A DNA stretch of 64,000 bases. It comes from Limnohabitans kasalickyi (GTDB lineage: Bacteria > Pseudomonadota > Gammaproteobacteria > Burkholderiales > Burkholderiaceae_C). The stretch is taken from positions 1,426,001-1,490,000 of the forward strand of contig OZ248407.1 of NCBI GenBank assembly GCA_965234325.1, written 5' to 3'. Below are positions 27,415-35,687 of this stretch, in pieces; the first letter of the stretch is position 1; each line of letters begins with the position of its first letter. The notes beneath the pieces were generated by a model. That model had not been told where the DNA came from and made no database searches. It was given only the letters and a program-made list of their open reading frames with translations. Both the position numbers and the translations under genes were made by a program.

Positions 27415-27476
27415 TTGCGAATTTACGGGATAACCCTAAACTTCATCCCAATGCTGCAACGCAACATTTTCTGCAA
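27415..27476 (+). promoter_or_regulatory. Phasin promoter with possible PhaR sites
   Basis: TTGCGA (27415-27420) and TAAACT (27437-27442), 16 bases apart, form a plausible sigma70 promoter. Just downstream lie TGCAA repeats (27455-27459, GCAA 27461-27464, TGCAA 27472-27476). PhaR proteins are known to bind TGC/GCA-rich sites at phasin promoters, so these are candidate operators. Assignment is by analogy. Confidence 0.4.
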
Positions 27477-27502
27477 ACTGTCTTAACTTCTGGAGTAACC
27501 CC

Positions 27503-28048
27503 ATGCTGAACGCCGAACAAATCATCGCCTCGAACAAAGCCAACTTGAACAATCTCTTTGGCTTGTCTAACCAAGCCTTCGCTGGCATGGAAAAATTGGT
27601 TGAACTCAACCTGACTGCTGCACGCGCTGCCTTGACTGAGTCTGCTGACCACGCCAAAGCTGTGTTGGCCGCCAAAGACCCACAAGAGTTCATCGCCTTG
27701 CAAACCAACTTTTTGCAGCCTTTGGCTGAAAAGTCTGCGGCTTACAGCCGTCACATCTATGACATCGCTTCGGGCACAACCACCGAGTTGAGCAAAGCCT
27801 TTGAAGGCAAAGCCGCTGAAAGCCAAGAAGCCGTCACCGCTTACATCGAAACAGCCTTGAAAAACGCACCTGCTGGCTCTGAGCAAGCTGTTGCCTTCTT
27901 CAAACAAGCTGTGAGCGCCAGCAACACCGCCGTGGAAACTGTGCAAAAAGCAGTCAAACAAGCCACCGACATCGCTGAAACTAACCTGCAAGCGGCCGCC
28001 GACACCGCTGTGAAAGCTACCAAAACTGCCGCTGCCAAAAAGCGTTAA
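27503..28048 (+). CDS. phaP: Phasin (PHB granule-associated protein)
   Basis: Amphipathic structural protein coating polyhydroxybutyrate granules. The 181-residue sequence is helix-rich, has no cysteine, and shows the Burkholderiales phasin pattern: an N-terminal ANLNNLFGLSNQAFAGMEKLVELNL, then ALQTNFLQPLAEKSAAYSRHIYDIAS, and an Ala/Lys-rich tail ending AAAKKR that resembles PhaM/histone-like tails. GGAG lies 7-10 bases before the ATG. It is a single gene with its own promoter and terminator, likely controlled by PhaR. Confidence 0.92.
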   Translation: MLNAEQIIASNKANLNNLFGLSNQAFAGMEKLVELNLTAARAALTESADHAKAVLAAKDPQEFIALQTNFLQPLAEKSAAYSRHIYDIASGTTTELSKAFEGKAAESQEAVTAYIETALKNAPAGSEQAVAFFKQAVSASNTAVETVQKAVKQATDIAETNLQAAADTAVKATKTAAAKKR

Positions 28049-28106
28049 TTGGTTCCAGTTGTCTCCTCGGGTCTTTGGGTCACCTCGGGTGCAAGGATCC
28101 CTTCAA

Positions 28107-28135
28107 GGGCTCATCGCAAGGTGAGTCCTTTTTTT
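28107..28135 (+). terminator. Rho-independent terminator after phasin gene
   Basis: GGGCTCA and TGAGTCC form a 7-bp stem (one G-T) with an eight-base loop, followed by TTTTTTT. It lies about 60 bases after the phasin stop. Confidence 0.8.
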
Positions 28136-28151
28136 GTGGTCCAAATTTTGA

Positions 28152-29129
28152 TCAGCGCGGCACCAAAGCTGCACGCAATTTAGGCAAAGCCTGCAGCATC
28201 GCAGCGCGACCGGCTTCAATCGAACGACGTCGCGCACTGAAATCGGCGCTGCCCACTTGGTTCAAGGCGGGGCGCACCACCAAGTCGGCCTCTTTCAACT
28301 CAAACGCGTTGATGCTTTTGCCCATGATGGTGAAGGTTTGCATCAAGATTTGAAACATGTCGTCCGTTTTAGCGGCCTCTGGCGTGCTTGAAATGTCCAC
28401 AGCTAATACATATTCAGCCCCCATTTGTCGCGCATAACGCACAGGCACGGGTGAGACCAAGCCACCATCTACAAACTCACGCGCGCCTATGCGAACGGGT
28501 TCAAACACCGAAGGCACGGAACTAGAAGCTCGAACCGCCGTACCCAAATCACCACGCTGAAACAACACCCCATCGCCGGTGCGCAAATCGGTGGCCACAA
28601 TGCCCAGCGGCATTTTCAATTCTTCAATGCGTCGTCCTCCGGTCTGTTGATTGACGTAGCGGCTCAGCGCATCGCCGCGCATCATGCCGCGGCCCAGCAA
28701 AGGCACGGTCCAGTCGGTGATGGTGACCTCCTCCATGGTCTCCGCCACCCTTTGCAACTGCGCGCCGGTTTTGCCACTGGCATAAAACGCGGCCACCAAA
28801 CTGCCGGCAGATGTGCCCACCACCAAGTCAGCCTTGATGCCGGCCTCTTCCAACACTTGCAGCACGCCGACATGCGCGAATCCGCGTGCTGCACCGCCAC
28901 CCAATGCCAAGCCAAGACGAGGCACTTTTTTGACCACGGGCGCTTCCACAGCGTCCACAACGGCAGAAGGTGTTGCGGGCGGCGCGACGGGTTGCAGCAC
29001 CGGCTTTTCAACCACAGGAGCCAGTCGACCGGGCGATTGACAAGCACTCAACACGGCGACACACACAACCAGCACCACACCGCGCCATGAACGACCGTAC
29101 GAAGCAGCAAGAGAGGAAAGAGCTGACAT
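28152..29129 (-). CDS. Patatin-like phospholipase, lipoprotein
   Basis: The 325-residue protein begins with a lipoprotein signal: hydrophobic VVLVVCVAVLSAC with the acylated Cys at 30. A proline/valine-rich linker of about 45 residues leads to the patatin domain, with oxyanion hole GLALGGGAARGFAHVG, nucleophile in GTSAGS and catalytic Asp in FVDGG. This is the RssA-like esterase family; it probably acts on phospholipids at the periplasmic face. ATG 29129 was chosen because it gives a clean signal peptide. Gene stands alone; no phage or effector context. Confidence 0.9.
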   Translation of the reverse strand: MSALSSLAASYGRSWRGVVLVVCVAVLSACQSPGRLAPVVEKPVLQPVAPPATPSAVVDAVEAPVVKKVPRLGLALGGGAARGFAHVGVLQVLEEAGIKADLVVGTSAGSLVAAFYASGKTGAQLQRVAETMEEVTITDWTVPLLGRGMMRGDALSRYVNQQTGGRRIEELKMPLGIVATDLRTGDGVLFQRGDLGTAVRASSSVPSVFEPVRIGAREFVDGGLVSPVPVRYARQMGAEYVLAVDISSTPEAAKTDDMFQILMQTFTIMGKSINAFELKEADLVVRPALNQVGSADFSARRRSIEAGRAAMLQALPKLRAALVPR

Positions 29130-29237
29130 TTTTAAATTCCTAGACCCATGCATATAAAAGCATCGATTGTCCTAGATCGCTTGCCACCCATACCGGCAAT
29201 CGCGTCGTCTCATCCTCCATAATCCAAACGTTAAATT

Positions 29238-29255
29238 GACGTTTACGTAAACGTC
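29238..29255. promoter_or_regulatory. Perfect 18-bp palindromic operator
   Basis: GACGTTTAC-GTAAACGTC is a perfect palindrome 38 bases before the SDR start at 29293, where a repressor or MerR-type activator would bind. Its form resembles sites of fatty/branched-acid catabolism regulators such as LiuR. No regulator gene is adjacent. Confidence 0.7.
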
Positions 29256-29292
29256 AGCTATTTCAATCCACACACATCTACTGGAGAAGATC

Positions 29293-30051
29293 ATGGAGAT
29301 CAAAGGCAAAGTTTTCATCGTCACCGGCGGCGCATCAGGCTTGGGTGAAGGCACGGCGCGGGCGTTGGCCGCACAAGGCGGCATTGTGGTCATTGCCGAT
29401 ATGCAGGCAGACAAAGGCGAAGTCATTGCCCAAGAGATCGGTGGCGCTTTCGTCAAATGCGATGTGAGCAACGAAGCTGACGGCCAAGCCGTGGTCGCCA
29501 AAGCCGTGTCGCTGGGCAAATTGATGGGCTTGGTCAACTGCGCCGGCATTGCACCCGCCGAAAAAACCGTGGGCAAAAATGGGGCGCACAGCCTCAACAC
29601 TTTCAGCAAAACCATCATGGTCAACCTGGTGGGCAGCTTCAACATGATCCGCTTGGCCTCCGAAGCCATGAGCCACAACGCCCCAGAAGCGACCGGCGAA
29701 CGCGGCGTGATGATCTCAACTGCCTCGGTCGCAGCGTATGACGGTCAAATTGGCCAAGCCGCCTACAGCGCCTCCAAAGGCGGCGTGGTCGGCATGACCT
29801 TGCCCATTGCCCGCGACCTGGCCCGCAACGGCATTCGCAACATGACCATCGCCCCCGGCATCTTTGGCACGCCCATGATGTTTGGCATGCCCCAAGACGT
29901 GCAAGATGCACTCGCCGCCAGCGTGCCCTTCCCCTCACGCTTGGGCACACCGCAAGACTACGCCAAGCTCGCGCTGCATATTTTTGAAAACGATATGCTC
30001 AACGGCGAAGTGATTCGCTTAGATGGTGCGATTCGTTTGGCACCAAAATAA
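29293..30051 (+). CDS. Short-chain dehydrogenase, 3-hydroxyacyl-CoA dehydrogenase type II-like
   Basis: NAD-dependent SDR of 252 residues. Cofactor motif TGGASGLG at 11-18, Asp36 at the end of the second strand (IADMQADKG) indicates NAD. The catalytic set is Ser145, Tyr158 and Lys162 (STASVAAYDGQIGQAAYSASK). The sequence VASVAA-YDGQIGQAAYSASKGG and PGIFGTPMM match human HSD10-like 3-hydroxyacyl-CoA dehydrogenases, which act in isoleucine and fatty acid breakdown. GGAGAAG precedes the ATG. The upstream palindrome points to specific regulation. Exact acyl-CoA substrate is unknown. Confidence 0.88.
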   Translation: MEIKGKVFIVTGGASGLGEGTARALAAQGGIVVIADMQADKGEVIAQEIGGAFVKCDVSNEADGQAVVAKAVSLGKLMGLVNCAGIAPAEKTVGKNGAHSLNTFSKTIMVNLVGSFNMIRLASEAMSHNAPEATGERGVMISTASVAAYDGQIGQAAYSASKGGVVGMTLPIARDLARNGIRNMTIAPGIFGTPMMFGMPQDVQDALAASVPFPSRLGTPQDYAKLALHIFENDMLNGEVIRLDGAIRLAPK

Positions 30052-30115
30052 GCAGTGCTTCAAGGGAAAGGCGGAAGGGTCTGCCTAGAATCGACCCTCC
30101 ACGCTTTTCCCCACC

Positions 30116-32017
30116 ATGGCCATCCCCCAATCTTTCATCCAAGAGCTCCTCGCCCGCGTTGACGTGGTCGAGGTGGTGGGTCGCTATGTACAGCTGAAAA
30201 AGGGTGGCGCCAACTTCATGGGCTTGTGCCCCTTCCACGGCGAAAAGTCCCCCTCTTTCACGGTCAGCCCCGCCAAACAATTTTTCCACTGCTTTGGCTG
30301 TGGCAAAAACGGCAACGCCATAGGCTTCTTGATGGAGCACGCGGGCATGACCTTCGTGGAAGCCGTCAAAGACTTGGCCCAAAACGTGGGCTTGCAGGTG
30401 CCGGAAGAGGACATATCGCCCCAAGACCGCGAGCGCGCCGCACAACAACGCCAAAAGCAAGCCACCCTCACCGATGTGCTGGAAAAGGCAGGCGAGGCGT
30501 ACCGCAAACACCTCAAGTCATCCCCAAAAGCCATTGAGTACCTCAAAGGCCGAGGCTTGAGTGGCGAAATTGCACGCCAATTCGGCCTGGGCTACGCCCC
30601 CGAAGGCTGGCGCAGTTTGGCCAGCGTGTTCCCCGACTACCAAGACCCCATGTTGGCCGAGAGCGGCTTGGTCATCGTCAACCAAGAAGACGGCCAAGAC
30701 GAAAAACGCTACGACCGTTTCCGCGACCGCGTGATGTTCCCGATTCGCAACGTCAAGGGTGAATGCATTGGCTTTGGTGGGCGCGTGCTGTTTGAGGGCA
30801 CGCCCAAGTACTTGAACTCCCCTGAAACGCCAGTGTTCAGCAAAGGCCGCGAGCTCTACGGTTTGTTCGAGGCCCGCAATGCCCTGCGCGATGTGGGCTA
30901 CGTGCTGGTCACCGAGGGCTACATGGACGTGGTCGCGTTGGCGCAGCTCGGCTTTCCCAATGCCGTGGCCACTTTAGGCACGGCCTGCACCGCCGACCAT
31001 GTGCAAAAGCTGTTTCGCTTTACCGACAACGTGGTGTTCAGCTTTGACGGCGACAACGCTGGACGACGCGCGGCTCGCAAGGCCCTGGATGGCGCCTTGC
31101 CCTACGCGACCGATGTACGCAGCGTGAAATTTTTGTTCTTGCCCGCCGAGCATGACCCCGACAGCTATATCCGCGAATTTGGCAAAGAAGGCTTCGCCCA
31201 TTGTGTGACCGAAGCCATGCCACTCAGTCGCTTTCTGATTGAAGTGGCCCGCGAAGGCTGCGATTTGCACTCGGCGGAAGGCCGCGCACACATGGCCAGC
31301 AACGCCAAACCCATGTGGATGGCCTTGCCCGACGGTGCCCTAAAGCGCCAACTGCTGACAGAAGTCGCCAACTTAGCAGACTTAGGTAATCACGAGTTGC
31401 AAGACCTGTGGATCCCTCAAGCACCTGCACCAGCCAAAACGGCAGGACGATCGGGCGAATACAAAAAATCATCCAACTTCAAACCGCGGGAACGGGCACA
31501 AAGTTTCGGCCCACGCCGCACCCGCCACATGCCTCAAGGACGCGCAGACCATGCCGCCCGCGTGTTGTTGTCCGACATGTCGATTTGGGAACAACTCTCC
31601 ACCGAAGACCACAACCTCTTGTGCGACTTGGCTGCACCGCATGGCCCCTTGTTTGTATGGTTGGACCAACAGCACCACGAACACGGCAACCAAGCTTGGG
31701 GCGTCTTGCGTGAAGCCCTGCGTGGCGAGGAGAGCGAAGACTTGGCCCTGCGCGTGATGGCCTCCGCCTTCACACCCATCCTTGACGACGACGGCAACCC
31801 GCGCCCAGATGACGCCACACCTGAAGCTTTGGCGCTCGAGGCACGCGCCGAGCTACGCGGGATGCTCAACCGCATGTTGATCGAAAGCATCAAGATGCAA
31901 GAGACCGAAGCCATCGAATCGGCCAAAGAGGACCCCACTGCTTTACAGCGCTACCGAGCACTGCAAACGCGTCGTCGCCAGCTTGAATCGGTCAACCCCA
32001 ACACTGCAGAAGCCTAA
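30116..32017 (+). CDS. dnaG: DNA primase DnaG
   Basis: Synthesises RNA primers at the replication fork. The 633-residue protein has the CHC2 zinc finger (Cys38, His41, Cys59, Cys62), the RNA-polymerase core, and a Toprim domain with VTEGYMDVVALAQ near 265 and the FSFDGDNAGRRAA acidic motif near 308. The C-terminal helicase-interaction domain spans roughly the last 150 residues. It precedes rpoD as in the usual macromolecular synthesis cluster, but rpsU is not next to it here; the upstream neighbour is the SDR. Confidence 0.97.
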   Translation: MAIPQSFIQELLARVDVVEVVGRYVQLKKGGANFMGLCPFHGEKSPSFTVSPAKQFFHCFGCGKNGNAIGFLMEHAGMTFVEAVKDLAQNVGLQVPEEDISPQDRERAAQQRQKQATLTDVLEKAGEAYRKHLKSSPKAIEYLKGRGLSGEIARQFGLGYAPEGWRSLASVFPDYQDPMLAESGLVIVNQEDGQDEKRYDRFRDRVMFPIRNVKGECIGFGGRVLFEGTPKYLNSPETPVFSKGRELYGLFEARNALRDVGYVLVTEGYMDVVALAQLGFPNAVATLGTACTADHVQKLFRFTDNVVFSFDGDNAGRRAARKALDGALPYATDVRSVKFLFLPAEHDPDSYIREFGKEGFAHCVTEAMPLSRFLIEVAREGCDLHSAEGRAHMASNAKPMWMALPDGALKRQLLTEVANLADLGNHELQDLWIPQAPAPAKTAGRSGEYKKSSNFKPRERAQSFGPRRTRHMPQGRADHAARVLLSDMSIWEQLSTEDHNLLCDLAAPHGPLFVWLDQQHHEHGNQAWGVLREALRGEESEDLALRVMASAFTPILDDDGNPRPDDATPEALALEARAELRGMLNRMLIESIKMQETEAIESAKEDPTALQRYRALQTRRRQLESVNPNTAEA

Positions 32018-32055
32018 CTGAGACGGGCTTTTTCATAAGTCCAGCATTGAAGTTT

Positions 32056-32064
32056 TGGTATAAT
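32056..32064 (+). promoter_or_regulatory. Extended -10 promoter of rpoD
   Basis: TGGTATAAT is a consensus -10 (TATAAT 32059-32064) with the TGn extension, 39 bases after the dnaG stop. No good -35 is seen, as expected for an extended -10 element. It would give a leader of roughly 225 bases before the rpoD ATG. Confidence 0.65.
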
Positions 32065-32247
32065 CCAAAACTTAGCAAGTGCGACAGCAGCACCTCCGAG
32101 CCCGGCTAACCGTGACACAAGCGCACGACTCGCCAATTTATCGCAAGGACTGCATTCCAAATGTTCGCCCTCACACGCTTGCTTTTGAGGCCCAACCTCC
32201 CCCCTCGTTTCCCTCCGCGTCGCATTTGTGGCGCTGCGTATTGATTG

Positions 32248-32288
32248 CTCTTTTGTGATCTCTTTTTTGTGATTTCTTTTTTGTTGTC
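32248..32288 (+). repeat. Tandem pyrimidine-rich repeats in rpoD leader
   Basis: Three imperfect copies, CTCTTTTGTGAT, CTCTTTTTTGTGAT and TTCTTTTTTGTTGTC, run head to tail and end three bases before the GGAG of rpoD. Copy number or slippage could affect translation of rpoD. Function unknown. Confidence 0.6.
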
Positions 32289-32299
32289 TAGGAGTTTTC

Positions 32300-34582
32300 A
32301 TGCCCGTCGACCCAAAGTCCAAGAAGCCTACAGCCAAGCCAAATACAAAGCTCCCCACAAAGACGGCCAAATCGGCAGCGCCTGTCGCTGCCAAGACTGC
32401 CAAGAAAGCTTCTTCCGTGCCCGCATCCAAAACACCCAAGTCCGCTGACGCCAAGCCCGTCGTCCGCCTCATTCCAAAAAAGCCTGCAGCCGTTGAAGCA
32501 CACGCCCCCAAGGTAGAAAAAGCCAAACCAGCGGCAAAGGCCAAAGCCAAGCCCAAAGCAAAAGCCAAAAAAGCATCTGAAGATGACGAAGACTTAAGCG
32601 ACATCGAAGCCGACTTGGTGGGTGAAGAGCCAGTTGCGACCGAAGCGACGGCTGAAAAAGTCAAACCCCTTCGCATGAAAATCAGCAAGGCCAAAGAACG
32701 TGCCTTGATGAAAGAATTTGGTCTGGACGAGACCGTGCTGTCTGAAGAAGACATGCAAAAACGCCGCTCGCGCTTGAAAACCCTGATCAAACTGGGCAAG
32801 ACTCGCGGCTACCTGACACACGGCGAAATCTCGGACCACTTGCCCGACAAGTTGGTCGATGCCGAGACCTTGGAAGTCGTGATCACCATGTTGAACGACA
32901 TGGGCGTAGCCGTCTACGAGCACACCCCTGACGCAGAAACTCTGCTGCTCAACAACAACACCCCCACAGCCGCGACCGAAGAAGAAGCCGAAGAAGAAGC
33001 CGAAGCCGCCTTGTCCACTGTGGACAGCGAATTTGGCCGCACCACCGACCCCGTGCGCATGTACATGCGCGAAATGGGCACGGTTGAGTTGCTAACGCGC
33101 GAAGGCGAAATTGAGATTGCCAAGCGCATCGAAGGCGGCTTGATGGACATGATGGCTGCGATCAGCGGCTCGCCTGCCACCATCGCGGCCATCTTGGCCA
33201 TGGGCGAAGAGATTCGCAGCGGCAAGGTCGTGATTTCCACCATCGTGGACGGTTTCAGCAACCTCAACGAAGCCGATGACTACGTGGCCGAAGAAGACTT
33301 CGACGAGTTCGACGAAGAAGACGACGACGATGGCAACGGCGGCTCCAAAGCACTGACTAAAAAGCTGGAAGAGTTGAAGAACCAAGCCTTGGAACGTTTC
33401 GACCGCATGACGGTCTTGTTCGACAAACTGCGCAAGACCTACGACAAAGAAGGCTACGGCACCCCTGCCTACGTTAAAGCGCAAACAGCCTTGACCGTGG
33501 AACTGATGAACATCCGTTTCACTGCCAAAACCATTGAGAAATTGTGTGAATCGGTACGTGGCCAAGTCGATGAAGTGCGTAAAAAAGAGCGCGAACTGCG
33601 CCGCATCATCGTGGACAAGTGCGGCATGCCTCAAGCCACCTTCATCAAAGACTTCCCACCGAACTTGCTCAACCTGAAGTGGGTCGAAAAGCAAGCTGCT
33701 GCCGGTAAGCCTTGGTCCACCACCATGGGCCGTTTCATTCCACCTGTGCAAGACTTGCAGCAAAAGTTGATGAACTTGCAAGCCACTGTGGTGGTGCCTT
33801 TGGAGCAACTCAAAGACATCAACAAGCGCATGAACGCGGGTGAACGCAACTCGCGCAACGCCAAGAAAGAAATGATCGAAGCCAACTTGCGCTTGGTCAT
33901 TTCGATTGCCAAGAAATACACCAACCGTGGCCTGCAATTCTTGGACTTGATCCAAGAAGGCAACATCGGTTTGATGAAGGCCGTGGACAAGTTTGAATAC
34001 CGTCGTGGCTACAAGTTCTCGACTTACGCCACTTGGTGGATTCGCCAGGCCATCACGCGTTCGATTGCCGATCAAGCCCGCACCATCCGTATTCCGGTAC
34101 ACATGATCGAAACGATCAACAAGATGAACCGCATCAGCCGTCAACACTTGCAAGAGTTTGGTTTCGAGCCTGATGCCAGCGTCTTGGCCGAGAAAATGGA
34201 AATTCCAGAAGACAAGATCCGCAAGATCATGAAGATCGCCAAAGAGCCGATCTCCATGGAAACACCGATCGGCGACGACGACGACAGCCATTTGGGCGAC
34301 TTCATCGAAGACGGCGTGAACACGGCGCCTATCGAAGCTGCCATGCAAGCGGGCTTGCGCGATGTGGTGAAAGACATCTTGGATGGCCTCACCCCACGCG
34401 AAGCCAAAGTGCTGCGCATGCGCTTTGGCATCGAGATGACCAGCGACCACACCTTAGAAGAAGTGGGCAAACAGTTTGACGTCACGCGCGAGCGTATCCG
34501 TCAAATCGAAGCCAAAGCCTTGCGCAAGTTGAAGCACCCCAGCCGCAGCGATAAACTGCGTAGCTTCATCGACACGATTTAA
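32300..34582 (+). CDS. rpoD: RNA polymerase primary sigma factor (sigma-70)
   Basis: Directs RNA polymerase to housekeeping promoters. At 760 residues it is longer than the enterobacterial form owing to an N-terminal extension of about 100 residues, rich in Lys, Ala and Pro. Region 1.1 follows near 125-210, region 1.2 contains DPVRMYMREMGTVELL, then an acidic insert (EEDFDEFDEEDDDD) and the non-conserved domain. Regions 2.1-2.4 begin near 530 (RLVISIAKKYTNRGLQFLD, YKFSTYATWWIRQAI) and region 4.2 near 716 (VTRERIRQIEAKALRKL). GGAG precedes the ATG. Its own promoter and a strong terminator make it a separate transcript. Confidence 0.98.
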   Translation: MPVDPKSKKPTAKPNTKLPTKTAKSAAPVAAKTAKKASSVPASKTPKSADAKPVVRLIPKKPAAVEAHAPKVEKAKPAAKAKAKPKAKAKKASEDDEDLSDIEADLVGEEPVATEATAEKVKPLRMKISKAKERALMKEFGLDETVLSEEDMQKRRSRLKTLIKLGKTRGYLTHGEISDHLPDKLVDAETLEVVITMLNDMGVAVYEHTPDAETLLLNNNTPTAATEEEAEEEAEAALSTVDSEFGRTTDPVRMYMREMGTVELLTREGEIEIAKRIEGGLMDMMAAISGSPATIAAILAMGEEIRSGKVVISTIVDGFSNLNEADDYVAEEDFDEFDEEDDDDGNGGSKALTKKLEELKNQALERFDRMTVLFDKLRKTYDKEGYGTPAYVKAQTALTVELMNIRFTAKTIEKLCESVRGQVDEVRKKERELRRIIVDKCGMPQATFIKDFPPNLLNLKWVEKQAAAGKPWSTTMGRFIPPVQDLQQKLMNLQATVVVPLEQLKDINKRMNAGERNSRNAKKEMIEANLRLVISIAKKYTNRGLQFLDLIQEGNIGLMKAVDKFEYRRGYKFSTYATWWIRQAITRSIADQARTIRIPVHMIETINKMNRISRQHLQEFGFEPDASVLAEKMEIPEDKIRKIMKIAKEPISMETPIGDDDDSHLGDFIEDGVNTAPIEAAMQAGLRDVVKDILDGLTPREAKVLRMRFGIEMTSDHTLEEVGKQFDVTRERIRQIEAKALRKLKHPSRSDKLRSFIDTI

Positions 34583-34620
34583 TCGACTTCGACCTGCCCT
34601 GTTTTTGGCAGGGCCGCAAA

Positions 34621-34657
34621 AAACCCCGCCAGCAAACTTTGCTGGCGGGGTTTTTTT
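34621..34657. terminator. Bidirectional terminator between rpoD and AKR gene
   Basis: CCCCGCCAGCAAA and TTTGCTGGCGGGG form a near-perfect stem flanked by a run of A on the left and TTTTTTT on the right. It can end rpoD (+) and the aldo/keto reductase operon (-). Confidence 0.93.
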
Positions 34658-34685
34658 GGAGCTAGCTTTTTAAAACGTATCAAAC

Positions 34686-35687
34686 TTAGGCAAACTCTTC
34701 GGTATCCACCTCAGAAGCACTGACCGCGTTGTAGCGGGCACCCTTGACGGTCTGCGGGTTGATGAGCGCGTCCAACTGCTGCATCTGAGCAGCCGACAAC
34801 ACCACATCAGCCGCAGCCATGTTGTCTTCTAGGTGGCGAATGTTTTGTGTGCCGGGAATCGGGATGAGCTTGCTGTCTTTGTGCAGCAACCATGCCAAGG
34901 CCAGTTGCGCCGGCGAACAACCCGCTTCGCGTGCAATCGCTAGATAGCCCTCGAGCAAGGGCAAGTTGGATGCATAAGTGTCGGCTGCAAAGCGTGGCAT
35001 GAACCGACGGATGTCATTGGCTGCCAAGGTAGCCACATCGCGCAAATCGCCACACAAGAAACCACGCGCCACGGGGCTGAAGGCCACAAAGGTCGTGCCC
35101 AGCTCTTCGCAGGCTTTGAGCACCGCAATTTCGGGGTTGCGTGTCCACAACGAGTACTCGGTTTGCACGGCCGCGATGGGATGCACGGCATGGGCTTTGC
35201 GTAGCGTGTTAGCCGACACTTCGCTCAAACCAATCTCACGCACTTTGCCCGCGCGCACGAGGTCGCTCATCGCACCCACGCTTTCTTCGATGGGCACTTG
35301 TTTGTCCCAGCGGTGCAGGTAATACAGGTCGATCACATCGGTGCCCAAACGGGCCAAGCTGTCTTCGCAGTTTTGGCGAATGGCTTCGGGACGGCCATTG
35401 ATCACACGCTTCACACCATCGGGGAATGACACACCCGCCATGCCACCTTTGCTACACAAGGTGATTTCGCTGCGGTGCGCTTTGAGCGCTTTGCCCACCA
35501 ACAACTCGTTGGTGCCAAAGCCGTACAAGGCGGCCGTGTCAAACATCGTCACGCCGAGGTCTAAGGCGCGGTGAATGAGGGCCTCGCCCACTCCAGATGC
35601 AGGCGGTGCGCCATAGGCGTGGCTGAGGTTCATGCAGCCTAGGCCAATAGCTGAAACGGTGTAGGGGCCGAGTTGACGTTGTTTCAT
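34686..35687 (-). CDS. Aldo/keto reductase
   Basis: NADPH-dependent oxidoreductase with a TIM-barrel fold; 333 residues. The catalytic tetrad is visible: Asp in FDTAALYGFGTNE with Tyr in the same stretch, Lys in CSKGGMAGV and His in YYLHRWDK. The C-terminal IPGTQNIRHLEDNMAA binds the cofactor. The closest family is the YakC/AKR13-type reductases. It is the last gene of the catabolic operon and overlaps the dehydratase stop by four bases, so it may act on a keto intermediate of the same pathway or detoxify aldehydes. Substrate unknown. Confidence 0.9.
   Translation of the reverse strand: MKQRQLGPYTVSAIGLGCMNLSHAYGAPPASGVGEALIHRALDLGVTMFDTAALYGFGTNELLVGKALKAHRSEITLCSKGGMAGVSFPDGVKRVINGRPEAIRQNCEDSLARLGTDVIDLYYLHRWDKQVPIEESVGAMSDLVRAGKVREIGLSEVSANTLRKAHAVHPIAAVQTEYSLWTRNPEIAVLKACEELGTTFVAFSPVARGFLCGDLRDVATLAANDIRRFMPRFAADTYASNLPLLEGYLAIAREAGCSPAQLALAWLLHKDSKLIPIPGTQNIRHLEDNMAAADVVLSAAQMQQLDALINPQTVKGARYNAVSASEVDTEEFA

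Noticed and set aside
33092..34450. Long open frame (452 codons) on the minus strand
   Set aside because: It lies antisense to rpoD regions 1-4, and its translation is His/Val/Phe-rich with no domain. It is a codon-bias shadow.
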